Shown here: positions 23,932-36,149 of the stretch, piece by piece
Layout: the number at the start of each line of letters is the position of its first letter
How positions within the stretch are numbered: the first letter of the stretch is position 1
Origin: Epiperipatus broadwayi
Taxonomy: Eukaryota > Onychophora > Udeonychophora > Euonychophora > Peripatidae
Assembly: GCA_028023455.1 (NCBI GenBank)
Contig: JAQFVV010012489.1
Location: 1,396,381 to 1,460,380 of the forward strand
Direction of reading: 5' to 3'
DNA length: 64,000 bases
Made by a program: the position numbers and the translations under genes
The notes under the pieces: model-generated
What the model was told of the DNA's origin: nothing
Databases searched by the model: none
The model's input: only the letters and a program-made list of their open reading frames with translations

Positions 23932-26900
23932 TGTAACCTAGTGTTATTGACACTTGGTTTACTTGGCATTATTTCTGCAGGAAAACAATGCTATTCTTTA
24001 AAGAAATAAAAAGATAAAATAACAATAGTAATAATTGATTAATAAAGTATGCTATTCACTCACTTTGGCATGTTTTGGGTGAATAACTAATAGATTTAAT
24101 AACTCAATGTCATTTTAAAGAGAGAACATGAATAATTTAATTGAGATATTAATAATTAGAGCAAATTAATATGCTATAAAAGCTAAACAGTAATTGATTT
24201 TGGATGGGTAGAGGGGAGAGTGGATGAGTGTCTTATCATAAAGCACAATAACTTCTGGTAATTTCTTTTTGTAAAAAAATAAAAAAAAAAAATATAATGT
24301 TTAAAGAATTATACATCACTGATTGTTAATTTAATGTATTTATTATTTTTTTTTATATTGTCAAATTACTTTGTAATCCAGGTAAATAATACTAAAACTA
24401 TATGATTGTAATAGGTTTTTCCTTTCTTTTGTTTATGTTATAATCAAATGATTATTTTTCTGGAAGAGGTCGCTAAAGTAAATAAAATAAAAAATGAAAA
24501 AAAAAAATAGATAGTCTGCTTTTAGTTTTCAAGGAAGGAACAGTGCTGAAATTTGGTAACTCAATTTTTTCATTTTATTTTGCAGAAATAAATGTAATCA
24601 AAGTAAAATTTTAATAATATAATGTGTGGCTAAATTTTTTTGATAAGATATCCTGATTTTCTTTGCCATCTACCTATTTAAAGACCTTTTATACTTAAAA
24701 GTTTATTGTCTCACGCTAAAGTTCAAAAATGACAGATGTAACTAAAAGAGTCACGAAAAATTATATTATATCTAAATTAAGGAAGGGAAGCGATTTCCAA
24801 GAAAAAATTAATTATTTATTAACTTTATGTCCTTTATTGATATTTTCTTGGTATAGAAAGAAAATAAAAATAAAAAAATAATTGAAAGAAATATTTTGAA
24901 ACCAAGGAAAATCAACTAGAAACATTTTCGCACTCTTTCTCAATATTGTCTGCCTTTACAAGTAATGTAGTTACCTATGTTAAAATATGTTTTAATCACC
25001 AAGAATTGTCTGGAAATAATAATAATGATAAATAAGATTAAATTATGCACCTGTATATTTTAAAAAAAATATATATAAAAAAATATAAACTTTCTCAGAG
25101 TAAATATAGGAAAAGTTATATAGGGGCATTCTTACGGAGAAGTTACCGTTAAAAAAAAAATTTATAATTCCTAAAGTATGAACAAAACCAAATATCTTAG
25201 TGACTTAATGATAAAAATAAATGATATATTATATTATACATCAGTTGGAATTATTAAAACTTCATGTACAAGTAAATTGACTGCAGTTATTATCATAATA
25301 ATCTCTCGGAAAATTGCGCATTTTCATCCATAAGTAAACTAGCTAATAAGTATACGTATCATCAATAAAAAAAATATTGTGTATGTTTATCATCTATAGT
25401 CCAATATTCGTCTATGTTAGAAGTCTATTTTTTTTTCTTGGATCCCAAAATTGTAGTAGTTTAATTCAAGTAAGAATTAATCTTCAATTCTGCTATATGT
25501 TTCTTTACCTAATTTATTAAACGCACAAAATAAGAGAAACTTTTATTTAAAGGAAATAATACCATGCGTTTATTGTTTTTAAACTTGCTTCGTGAAATAC
25601 GACTGGATAAAGCTCTTCACCTGGACCAATTGCTCAACAGAAAACATTTTCTAATGAGAGAGTATGCACTTGTTAATTAATGATTGTTTAAAACTAAGTT
25701 ATAAATAATATGTATTTTTTTGTTATATCACATAGGTTAAAGTCTGTATGGTCAAGTGATATTTAATAGCCTTGTAATAACAAAGGTATGTTTTAATATA
25801 ATTATTATAGGTTAAGTTGATATTTAACACGAAAAAAAAAAATCTATAAAATATGTTTTAATTAGTACATACAATTGTAGGTAGAAATTTTGTATGTTAG
25901 ATACGTAAAAGAAAAAATATTTAGATATTTAAGGGGTAAAATAAATATTGAAAATTATCAGAAGTAACTAAAAAAAAAAAAATGCTATAACAAAATATTT
26001 CTTGTTAAAGTTTTGAAACGAATTTATACTGTATTAATTGAGGAATTTATTCCTAATTATTCTTAAATAACACATCCACTTTATGTAGTTTAAGATAGTA
26101 TGCTACCAACTATTTTGAATGTTCCTTTATTAAAATTAAAATTATTATACTTTTATTCTATGATGTCCATTGATTTCAGATGTTGATCAAAGTATACCCG
26201 ATAACATAAGTTTATTATAATCAGTGTATTTACTTATCCTGCCCAGATATAGCATTGGTATATGCTTAATATTCGCATAGGTAATAATTATAATGTATTT
26301 ATTTTGTGTGATGAACAATGATCTCCCCAAAAGCTTTGTTTTCCATGAGAGGAAGATTTTAAATATAATGTCCGGGTATGTTTATAGCCCAAGTGATCGA
26401 TTTTCATAGATAGGATGATCAAGAATTTATCTACCATTTAGTATGCTTCATTCGTTTAAATCCCAGGAGAGGATTGTATTTGGTGTGTGTTCGTTGTATG
26501 CCCAAGTAAGAGGCAAGAAACCACCAAAATATTTTAATGTAGTAGATTACTTTACAGACCTTTGTGGTTATTCCATATTCCTCATGTGAAAATAAAGATA
26601 GCTCCACCATGGAAGGTGTTGATTATTGTGCTTAATTTTGAAAGTTCGGGCAAGATAAAGGTTATATTGGAGGTGTTAGTTCCTCAAGATCCACTTTAGT
26701 ATAAATAGTGCGTTAGTAACTAGGATCAATATCTGTATTGTGCTGCTAAATATTGCTAGTATTTGACAAGTAAATCAATGGAGAAAGTAATTAAAATTGC
26801 GTAATTTAAAATGCTTATTTACTGAAGGAATATTCAAATGCAATATTTAATTCTGGTTAGTAATTAAATAATACTCATATTTTAAAATTATACGTATGAA

Positions 26901-28245
26901 TAAAATTTGTATCATAACTTAAGTTAGCATTAAGTTAAATGTAAGATGGTAAGTGTAACTTCTGATAACTGGCCTATAATTAGAATAGGTTATCCCATTA
27001 AAGACCATAAATAAAGTAAATGTATTAGAAATAAATTTAATATTTTGCGTATTGCATATGATGGGATTAATCATTTAAAAAAAAAAAATAGTTAGTCAAT
27101 AATTTTGAATAAAAGCTTCTACAAGGTTACCAAAATTTAATAAACAATGTATTGGTAATGAAATGTACTTTTAGTTAATCAATCCATATGATTGCATACA
27201 GGAGAAGTAGTAATCTCTAGTCCATAACCAAAAGAGTATACAGATTAATGTCAGTTATATTTTATATTTTTGTATTACTATGGGATTATTGAATAAATGT
27301 TCATATATTTTTTTTTGTGATAATAATAAATTATAGTCTTGTTAAAATTTGTTGTAGATTCATTTTTTTTTGTTTTTATATGCTAAATATAAGTGTTTGC
27401 ACAATATTTGCAAAACCTTTTCTTGAGTCCGAAATCATTCCAAATTCTTAAAAACTTAATATACCAGATAAATAAAGTTAAGCAGATCGGAATATGTCAT
27501 TATATTTTAGTTTAATGATAATTATTTATGGAGTTGAAAACTTAAGACTAAACATTCACCTTTGTATAAAAAAAAAAAAAAAATGAATTTATTCCCAAAC
27601 CATTAACTTTGGTTGCACATTATTCCATTCCCATTTAGTTAAATTGTCTAAGTAATAAATCTTAGTTATATTATTGTGTTGTCATGGATGATGGAAGGAC
27701 ACAAAAAGCACCCTTGTCTTTTTATTATTCTGACTGAGATTCTAAAAAAAAAAAAAGGCTGTGTTATTCAAAATTATACGTCATTATTGAATAGAATTAT
27801 CATATCTTTAAATAATATAGCAATTGATATGAGAGATGAAGACACATTGAATTTAAGTAAAAATAAATGTTTCCTATAGCCGACCAGCATGCCAGTCATA
27901 TGCGACAACACAATACTGCCGAGCATTTCCTTACATGAAACAAAGAACCCTGAGATTAATATTATTATAATTATTCTTTAAATTAATAAGTGATCAATTA
28001 TTGTTGTTATTACAATCGTGGCATGGCTTAAGAGAATTGAATGTACAATTGTATTATATGAAAGATATTTTAGATCATATTGGAAAATTAATGGATATGT
28101 TGCTTTATTTTGGTTGCCTTAACAACAACCAGAAAAATTAGTGTCCTGGGTGCAAACGAAACTAAAATAAACTAAACTAATGAAAATAAAGAGTTAGAAA
28201 TAATATAAATTTCTAATAATATAATAATAAGATAATGGGTTAAAA
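23932..28245 (+). repeat. 3' long terminal repeat, about 4.3 kb
   Basis: Direct copy of 16,280-20,572. Differences are scattered single bases and homopolymer lengths. Its last part has an extra AT-rich stretch of about 40 bases (28,201-28,235) before the shared GATAATGGGTTA end. The candidate TATA box is at 26,700-26,708. The 67-codon frame at 27,676-27,879 exists only because of an A-run length difference and is not a gene. Confidence 0.9.
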
Positions 28246-28264
28246 TATATATATATATATATAT
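28245..28264. repeat. (TA)n microsatellite at the 3' flank of the LTR element
   Basis: A TA dinucleotide run right after the 3' LTR, mirroring the (AT)n before the 5' LTR. No separate target-site duplication can be picked out inside such sequence. Confidence 0.85.
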
Positions 28265-29240
28265 AGTGGTTGTATACGATTTTTATATTATTTATTATCA
28301 GCTAGATAAATAATGTCAAAGAAAATGATGATATACTTATAAAACAAAGGAGTATGCTTGTGATATGGTAAAGTCTTCATTACATGTGGAGGAATATTCT
28401 ACTTTTATGGATTCTGAGCTTATGGTTTATCTTTAAAGTTACTCTACTATAAAGACCAATATTCTATGAAAAATATGTAACAAGTATAGTTTTTACATCT
28501 AGCATATATGGCCACAGAAGTTTTTTAAAAAACAAATAAAACATGTTTAGCCAAAAAAATACCCATGTTCCTACTTTTTTTTTTCTGCCTCTATATTTTT
28601 ATATAAAAATTTTGTTTATTCTTCTATTACTTTTTCTTAATTAATTTATTGTTTCTATGAACCTTATCTAATGTTATCAATCAACTGTAGATGAAAGTCT
28701 TAAAAATTTTAATCCAGTTTATCTAATCCATGACTTTTTTTATATACATCATTGCAGCAAACTTTCATATCAATATCTTTTTCTGTTACATTTACCAAAT
28801 TTTTTAAAATAAAAGTTTAATCAGTAAATGGTATTTTATATTATCATTAATGTATTTTATATAATCTATGATAAAACAATAACATTAATAGTAAAATACT
28901 AAGAAAATGATACGGACTTTAAAAAAAGTCAAGAAGTTATAAATGATCCTAGAAGAAAAGGATGGAATAAGTGACAAAAATATTAATTCCTTTGGAATAT
29001 TCTAAAATATAATAGCGTACAAAAATTTTATTTAAAGGAGTAAATGAAAAAAATAAATGGAAAATAAATAATGCTTCAAAAATTTTTGAGAAATAGATAG
29101 ATTTGGGATACAAATGCTGTGCAGAAGTGACCCTTGGCTTAGTAGGATACATTGTTATCACATTTTATGAAGTAAATGACATATAATGAGAGGATAGCAT
29201 CAATTATAAGTATAAATTCACCATGATCATTATCAAACTT
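28265..29240. other. AT-rich stretch, nothing recognised
   Basis: No feature supported. The 70-codon minus-strand frame at 28,949-29,161 has no recognisable domain. Confidence 0.5.
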
Positions 29241-29249
29241 TATTGCATT

Positions 29250-30170
29250 ATTCTGAGGCATTTTGAAATAAAAACTGGTACTAAACAAGGATGTATACCA
29301 GCTCCAAAATTATTTTCAATTTTTATAACTATGAAATGTTAGTGAGTCAGGGATCAAAAGAGACTTGATAGAACAACTTTAAATTTTAAGTGATTAAAAA
29401 CAACAAAAAACGTTATCTTAATTGGATTCTGGATTCACAATTAGTGACAGAATGTGCTTAATGTTTTAACTGCAACATATAAAGATTTGGTTTAGTAATT
29501 AATGTTCCAAAAACTCATGTTTTTAATCAGCCAATGATAGAAAAATAATCTTCAGCAATGTTTTTCTTCAATATTTAATGACTCAATAATAAAGTCAATT
29601 GAAATATCTTGGTAGCATTTTAAGTAAACAAACAGACTTAGATATTGAAGTGCAAAACAGATTCCAATATGCTGCTATTGCTTTTAATAAATTAAAGATT
29701 ATTTCAGTACAGTGGTACAACTACTGTAACTATAAATTAATTCTAAACATGCCTGACTTTTTTAAAATTTAATTTGTTGTATGAAAGTAAGAGTTTAACT
29801 CTCTATCAACATATTATAAAACGATTTAATAAAATAATTATTTAAGGGTGTTTCAAAAAATTTGAAAAAAATATGATACCAAAATCATTAAGTCAATCAA
29901 GATGCTTTCACCTTGTTAAAGAAGATGCTCTAGAATCTATTATTATAATTTTATATTTTCTAAATATGAATAATACAAGATTTCTTAAAGAGTATTTTTA
30001 GATAAATTTGAGCATAATTTTTGTGGAAGAGACAGTCTTCATCTACATTGTAAAGGTAATTGCAAAGATACACTTAAAAATATGATTCTGATTTCTTTTA
30101 ATGGAAACACATTATAGCCTTTCAAAAAACAAAGTTCATTTCACGTGCAATTAAAAAACAATATCACAAC
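29250..30170 (+). pseudogene. RTE-type LINE, 3' half: reverse transcriptase and C-terminus
   Basis: Read with frameshifts, this gives KTGTKQGCIPAPKLFSIFIT at 29,271-29,330 (the QGC...P.LF block of RTE reverse transcriptases), NVPKTHVFNQP near 29,501-29,533, DLDIEVQNRFQYAAIAFNKL near 29,639-29,700 (the region after the thumb) and CKDTLKNM near 30,063-30,085 (the RYKDTLK-type C-terminal block). The YADD-type box is not clear. Numerous stops are present. It starts at about the point in the protein where the RTE fragment at 12,110-13,930 ends, and shares its strand. Confidence 0.7.
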
Positions 30171-30565
30171 AGAATAATGGACCCCCATGATTCATACTTA
30201 AATGTGTCTGTATCTTATATATTTGTTTGTATAGTCATAACGAAACTTATCTATACTAAGTTATTATTATTATTTGTTTTCCTATCATTTTTTAAGTTTT
30301 GTAGAAAAGTGTTCATCATCATTTGTTAATAGCTATTAATAATAAATCTGTTTTAGCAAACAGTGAATTTGTTTTCAAAGTATATTATATGAATTTTAAA
30401 AACTAAACAAAACATTTTAAAAGTACATAAATATATTTTAATATTATATTAGATATTAATTTATTCATATATAGGTATTTCTAACAACAATTTAGTAACA
30501 AATATTTTTTTTTTTAAAAAAGATTTATTTATTTCATTGTAAAAAAATGTATAGATACTAATGAA
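30171..30565. other. AT-rich stretch, nothing recognised
   Basis: No supported feature. Confidence 0.45.
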
Positions 30566-30570
30566 AAAAT

Positions 30571-30680
30571 GTAATCATTGGTGGTCGAGAGGTCAGCGAT
30601 GGCTGCTTTACAAGCAGATATCCCAGGGTAGTGGATTTTCTTCCTGGCTGATGCTATGACACATGAGAAAAAAAATATAA
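30571..30680 (+). mobile_element. tRNA-derived SINE, copy 3 (diverged)
   Basis: Head GTAATCATTGGTGGTCGAGA, A-box-like TGGTCGAGAGG at about 30,582-30,592, stem GGCTGCTTTACAAGCAG as in copy 1, tail GATGCTATGACACATGAGAA then A-rich. The B box is degraded (GGATTTTCTTCC). Same family as 9,994 and 14,931. Confidence 0.8.
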
Positions 30681-30719
30681 TCAGATGTAAATTATCATAA
30701 TTCATTAATAAATACATGT

Positions 30720-31785
30720 GTAAAGGTGTGAATATAGCATCAGATATATTTAACTATGTAAGTAAATTGGCTTGAGTAAAACCTTAGAGTTTTTCTTTAA
30801 TTTACATTATTATCTTGAATAGTATAAAAGAGTTAAAGAAAGCCACTAAAGTTATAAATGCATTAGTTCCAGTTTGAATCACAAAACTTCACTGGTGAAG
30901 GTAAAATCCATAAATCAATCTGAAGATGAACATGTTATAGCATTTATTCATAACTTGAGCTCACAGTGCATGTTATTAAAATAAGTTGAAGAAAACTCCT
31001 CTTTGAAACATATGTTAAGAATCTGCTGAAAAAAATCATGTAATGTTATACTTAAGTCCAAATACTTTAAAGTAATATAATTGGTATAATAAACCAAAAT
31101 ACTCTTATGAAATATACACTTATGCATATAATCACTACTCTATTTTATATGGCTAAGTCATTTTATTTTAAAAATGCATATATTTCATTTGTCTAGAAAA
31201 TAATATTTTACATATACATGAGGATATTTCATTTTTGATTTATATTTTCAAATAATTTTTAAAAAATATATATATAAAATTAAAATATATATATATGTGT
31301 GTTTTGATTTGTAAATATTTATTTTGTTTTTTATAAATAGTTATGAGTAGTTTTACTATTAAAAAAATAATAACTTTTTTAAAAAATTATTCGTAGCAAT
31401 AAATATTTACATACAGTTATTGCAGAATGAAGTGGTGAGGTTTTTTTTAAAAAAATAATTTTATAATTCACAGAAAAAACAACAACGTTTGTTTTAAAAA
31501 ATAATTGAGTTTATCTTATTATATATACTTCAAAAAGAATTTATATACATAAACATTGATATAAACATTTATAAAAACTTGGTTAGTGTACTTCCAGAAC
31601 ATAAAAAAATTAGAAGACGCTCTATTATGGTTTCAGTTATTTATTGGTACAATTTTTTTTTTAAAACTTTTCTTAACTCAAAATGTAATACTTATATTGT
31701 ATTTTGGATTATTTCCGTCATCTACTAAATTGTTAAATTTATTTAAACCTTTCCAAATGCATTCAACTGTTAATAACACAAAGTT
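30720..31785. other. AT-rich stretch, nothing recognised
   Basis: Short AT and homopolymer runs. The frame at 31,586-31,789 is hydrophobic low-complexity translation without a domain. Confidence 0.45.
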
Positions 31786-31789
31786 TTGA

Positions 31790-31985
31790 CTGAAATATTA
31801 TTTTCTTTTACTCATGTGTTGCCAATCATAATGCTAGCATGGGAATTAAATTTAAGATCTTTAGATTTATGAATAGTGAATTTAAGTGAGGTTCTAACCA
31901 ATTTAGACTCTTCTATTAATGACAACAGTAAATAGAAAGTTTATATGCTTTTCTATTAGAATTTTTCTAATTTTCCAATTTTTTT
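31790..31985 (-). repeat. PLE 3' non-coding part with degraded tRNA-like segment, copy 1
   Basis: On the minus strand the block reads GAAACTTTCTATTTACTGTTG, then a tRNA-like stretch with TTGGTTAGAACC and TTTAATTCCCATGCTAGCA (decayed B box). The copy at 63,310-63,480 has the same order with better boxes. It follows the decayed GIY-YIG coding part at 31,990-32,195. Confidence 0.6.
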
Positions 31986-31989
31986 CTTT

Positions 31990-32195
31990 TTAATGATAAA
32001 ATTAAGTAGTAGTTTCCAAACATTACAAATGACACACCAGATTGTCTTATGTCATTATTTAGAGCATAATATATTAACAGCTTCTTTAAATTTTATTTTT
32101 TTCTATTTCCAATATTCTTGTGTTTCTGGATTAAGCATATATTTATTAATATAAGCATGGTCAGCAATTTGCAACACACAATCTAATTTATAAAG
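31990..32195 (-). pseudogene. Penelope-like element endonuclease tail, copy 1
   Basis: The minus strand reads IADHAYINKYMLNPETQEYW, then a frame break and KIKFKEAVNI. It matches the copy at 63,600-63,960 (VADHVCINEHMFNWENTKIL then KIKKAA). This is the last part of the GIY-YIG endonuclease of Penelope-like retroelements, where a conserved histidine-rich segment and EA motif follow the catalytic region. Everything upstream is missing (5' truncated near 32,200). Stops and a frameshift are present. Confidence 0.6.
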
Positions 32196-32463
32196 CATAA
32201 CTTTTATTGTAATATCCACAAATCTAAAATGTCTGATTCAGTTCTTCAACATTATTATCACTACTTAGGTGAGTAATTCCTGAAGAAGAGAGGGAAATAA
32301 TACTAACCAAAATGTTTTTCATATTAGCATATACATTACTATTGACAATTATGAGAATTTGGGAAAGTTTAAATAAAGTTTGATTTTTTTTTTGTCTAAA
32401 AACAATTAACAACACAATTAAATGATCAAAATAGTCCAACATATAACTATAATTAATAGGTTA

Positions 32464-32910
32464 TTAAAACAGGCAAAACTCTCTATACGTATTGCCACTC
32501 AGTGCAAACCAGAGTAACCAATGGATGCCAGAAGGCTTGTGCATAAAATCCCCATCTATTGCCTACTGATCCAATATCCTCAGACTAGTTTCTGGTTCAG
32601 ACCTATATGACTATATAAGCTGGTAAGCTTGGATTTAAAATATTATAGTGTTTTCAATTTAAGTTTCATAGTTTTGTAATTAAGTAGAGATAAAAAGTGG
32701 CTTCTGGAGGGTTGCATTAGATCCTAAGATCTAGGTGCAGTGATCTTGGATCCAAGGCTCCTCACTGACAAAGGCCACAAGCCAGAAACTAGTCTGAGAA
32801 TATTGGATGAGTAGGCACTACATGGAAATTTAATGCACGAGCCTTCTGGTATCCATTCATTATTCTGGCTTGCACTGAGTGGCAATACTATAGAGTTTTG
32901 CCTGTTTTAA
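32464..32910. repeat. Foldback MITE with long terminal inverted repeats, copy 1
   Basis: Terminal inverted repeats of about 135 bases (32,464-32,600 and 32,773-32,910) start AACAGGCAAAACTCT and continue through TGCCACTCAGTGCAA, then CAGAAGGCTTGTGCAT and TCCTCAGACTAGTTTCTGG. TTAA lies directly outside both tips, which would fit a TTAA target duplication, but such tetramers are common here. No transposase gene. The interior has a smaller stem around GGATCC/GATCTTAG. Related to the copy at 56,631 and the scrap at 38,611. Confidence 0.8.
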
Positions 32911-35299
32911 CAACAGTTAAGAGCAAGCATAAAAAATGATGATCATGTGATGTTTATAAGTAATATGCCAACATCATAAACGTTTAGATAGACAAATTGT
33001 AAACAGTATAAATATCCCTTTAAGTTTTAACTATTAATTGAAATAAATATAATTTACAATAAAATGGTGAAGGAGTCATGTGATAATATGTATGACATGA
33101 AGTAATAAGCAGTATACAACAAGTCTATTCAGTTGACCAAAGTGCTTCCTTTATATAACTAAAACTAGAACAAAAACTTTTATCTCTTGTATCATTTTGT
33201 TGAAGCACACGAAACAATAACTAAAATGACAATGTTTATTAATAAAAATGAAAAAAATAAAATAATCAGGGATGTTATAAAATCACAATCATACAATCAA
33301 TGCATATAAAAGTTTATAATCAATAAAAGTAAAAAAGAGTACATTTTTTAATTTATTTTTTAAAAATATAATTTTAGAGGTTTAATTGAAAATATAAATA
33401 GATATATTGTAAAAATATATTTTTTTTATTTATTAAACGATTGTCTCATAAAATTTTAATTTTCTTTTCTTATTGCTTTCCTCTTCTTCATATAAGTATC
33501 TTCTTACATATTTCAAAGTATTAATTTATTCTGAAAGTCTGTCATTAGAAACAATAGGCTGTAAACCTATTAGCATTTCATTCATTCTTTACATATATGT
33601 GTGTGTGTGTAATAAATAATAGTTGTGCTGGAGAAATATTTTAATTAAGTTTACTACAGTTTTATAAACACTTGACATATATATATCTAATTAATTTACA
33701 TATGTGTAATTAGTTTATAAATATTAATTAATACAATGATTCTAACAACATGTAAATATTGGAATTATAAAGTTTCTACCTCTGTTTATTGCAGTTCACT
33801 TTTTTTTTTTGTTAAATTAATTTTGCAAATCTTTCTCAGTTTTTATAAGGATTGCAGATCTGACAAGAAATATTAATTAAAGTAAACTAATTAATATCAC
33901 TTGTCAGCCTTAAAAAATTAAAAAAACAGATATAAACGGATTAATTTTATATTTACAAAACAAATCTGATGAGATCAGTATGGAAAGTTTATCGTTCCAA
34001 TGTTTACTATTCATTTTATATATTTGTTATTGCTTCAATTTATTCAATAAATATATTTAACTTTTTAAGTATATCTATATATGCATATATTCATAATTTA
34101 CTGTGCATTCATTTATAATGTAAAAGTTTATTTACTATATTACTCAGAAAGTATATATAAAAAAAAAAATTTCATAATTTCTAAGGAATGCAAATTTGGA
34201 AAGTAATGTTGCATTAAAGGAAATTTATTTGGATTATGCATTATATTAACAATTTATAGGAAGATTTCTATAGCTAAGTCTTAAAAAAGCATTGCAAAGT
34301 ATTCGGTTTTTCCCTATAAAAGAATAATGAAGAGTATGAATATTTAAGGCATTTTTTTCTTATTGGCTAATGATAATTGTATTGTTTCTTTATAATTTTT
34401 TTAGTTCTTATTTACATATATAACTAATTAAATTCTTGCTTTTTATAACAATATAAACTTGACTCAATGTTCACCATTATATCAATTTTATTATAATGTC
34501 AATAATTTTATTGAAGGTAGATTTGATGTAGTTTTCAGTTTCTAAATAATAAATCTGCAATAGGTATCATTTCGCAAAATCTATCAATTTACTTTTGAAA
34601 ATTTTCAGGCCTTTTTAATTTTGTTTAATTGGGTTTTATTTTCAAATTTTTGGTTTATACCTTTGTACCACATGATTTAAAACACTGGTAAATTAGTAAA
34701 ATTCTGGAGTTCAAAATTCTTGAATTACCACTCCATCCTGCCTTGTCATTTACAACGCTTAAACTTTTTATGAATTCCAGAGCAATAAATTATTTTATTA
34801 AAAATATTTCTGTCATTATAGTAAGTATAGAATTATCTAATATTAGCAGGGATTTGATAAATATTGCAATGGAATTTGTCAGTGAACTCTAATCAAAAGA
34901 TTGGTGACAAACATAATAAAGACTACCAGTTAATAAATCTATTGCTGGTATGTCTGCTTAGAATCGTAATATTTCTTGCTGAACATTGTTCATGTGAGTA
35001 CTTAAAATTACTCTCTATATATTACTACACTTATGTTATTTTGTGCTAATCAAATGACTTGAACTCCCTAAGCATCTTTCATTTATTTTAAGTCGGTATA
35101 TAACTCAATAAATAGTGATGGTATATTATGCCAGAAAGATTATAAATTTATTATTCTTTTAAAATTTATAGCTTAGGACTGCTTTTGACTAGGTCAGTCA
35201 TATTCATAGAATTAATATGGGCACATAGAAAATAGAATTTATACATTAAATAGGTTTATAAAATGTAAATATACCACTTGCATAATAATGCAATGAACG
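32911..35299. other. AT-rich stretch, nothing recognised
   Basis: A short (GT)n is near 33,600. A CTGATGA at 33,966 was considered as a hammerhead core and rejected. No gene or domain recognised. The frame at 34,864-35,049 has no domain. Confidence 0.45.
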
Positions 35300-36141
35300 A
35301 AACTTTTTTGTTTATCGTGTGGATATTATTTGCAATAAACCATGCTTCTTTATATATATTTTTTGATCATTGCACTAAATGCAAATGACTTTAATATTAA
35401 ATGGATCAAAGTTGTAGCCAGAGTCAATCTCATGTTTCAAAAATATAGGCTTAATGCTGTAATCTGTTTTAGTGTGTTTGTATACATATTTGTGCTGTGC
35501 TAATCTTGTAGAACTGTTGATACAAGATTCACCATAGTAAATTGATTTTCAGGTTGATTTATTGCGTTTAATTGTATATATTACTTGGACAGCTTGGTCT
35601 GGAGGTAATTTATCTTTGGTGTTGGTCAACATTTCATTGAGATTGGAGAAAGGGGCTTTCATTTGAGCAGACTGTTTTTAACTTTTTAGATGTGCCTGAT
35701 ATAAAAGAAAGGCCAATCCATACATTAATGTTGTTTTTATTTATGTGTCTAATATTTAAAAAAGAAAATAGATTTTTATGAGTTTTATTTAATATACTAT
35801 CATCATACCCTGAATTGATAAGAACATTTACATAGTTTTCAATGTTTTCTCGTCTGTTTTCTTTAAACGTATTTTATAGTTTTGTATAAAAAACATTTGA
35901 ATCCAGATAATTCCTATGGAACCAGAGTGTATGACTGTGGTGAATTACACTGCAAATGTTGAGGAGGTTTATAATCATTTTAAAATGTATTTATGTGTTT
36001 GAATGTTGGATATACATGTCTAAAAACTTTATACCATCTGATGCATTTTCATTTTCCATTGACCATGCTAAAGAAGAGGACTGTCTCAACTCATCCCATA
36101 TATCAATAGTGGTATTTTCTTCAGCATAGATAAGAACATCA

Positions 36142-36149
<8 letters not shown>
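35300..36149 (-). pseudogene. Penelope-like element, minus-strand copy: RT end plus GIY-YIG
   Basis: Read from the centre outward on the minus strand, YVHDVLIYAEE (36,117-36,149) is the YVDD box of the reverse transcriptase with the first D changed to H. It is followed by SMENENASDGIKFLDMYIQH near 36,000-36,060. Further on are the GIY-YIG endonuclease blocks VIYTIKRN (about 35,561-35,585) and IYYGESC with a later AQH (about 35,480-35,545), and KHEIDSGYNFDPFNIKVIC near 35,385-35,445. These elements copy RNA into DNA at nicked ends. In-frame stops and the YVHD change make it inactive. It is the mirror image of the plus-strand copy at 36,214-37,289. Confidence 0.75.

Larger units (their letters stand above)
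16280..28245 (+). mobile_element. Giant-LTR Ty3-type retrotransposon, internally deleted
   Basis: Two direct repeats of about 4.3 kb flank an interior of about 3.36 kb. Together they exceed the interior by more than two to one, which is very unusual for an animal LTR element. The interior has a primer-binding-site-like sequence (20,573), a Gag coding region (21,145-23,405), the end of an integrase (23,496-23,808) and a polypurine tract (23,921-23,931). Protease, reverse transcriptase, RNase H and the integrase core are missing. The LTRs differ by roughly one substitution per hundred bases plus homopolymer length changes, so insertion was recent. With no Pol, it would have needed enzymes from another copy, unless Pol was lost after insertion. 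The structure recalls plant LARD and TR-GAG elements. Confidence 0.9.

Noticed and set aside
33966-33990. CTGATGA followed by GGAAA, a possible hammerhead ribozyme core (PLEs can carry them)
   Set aside because: The bases between cannot form stem II and no matching stem I or III was found.
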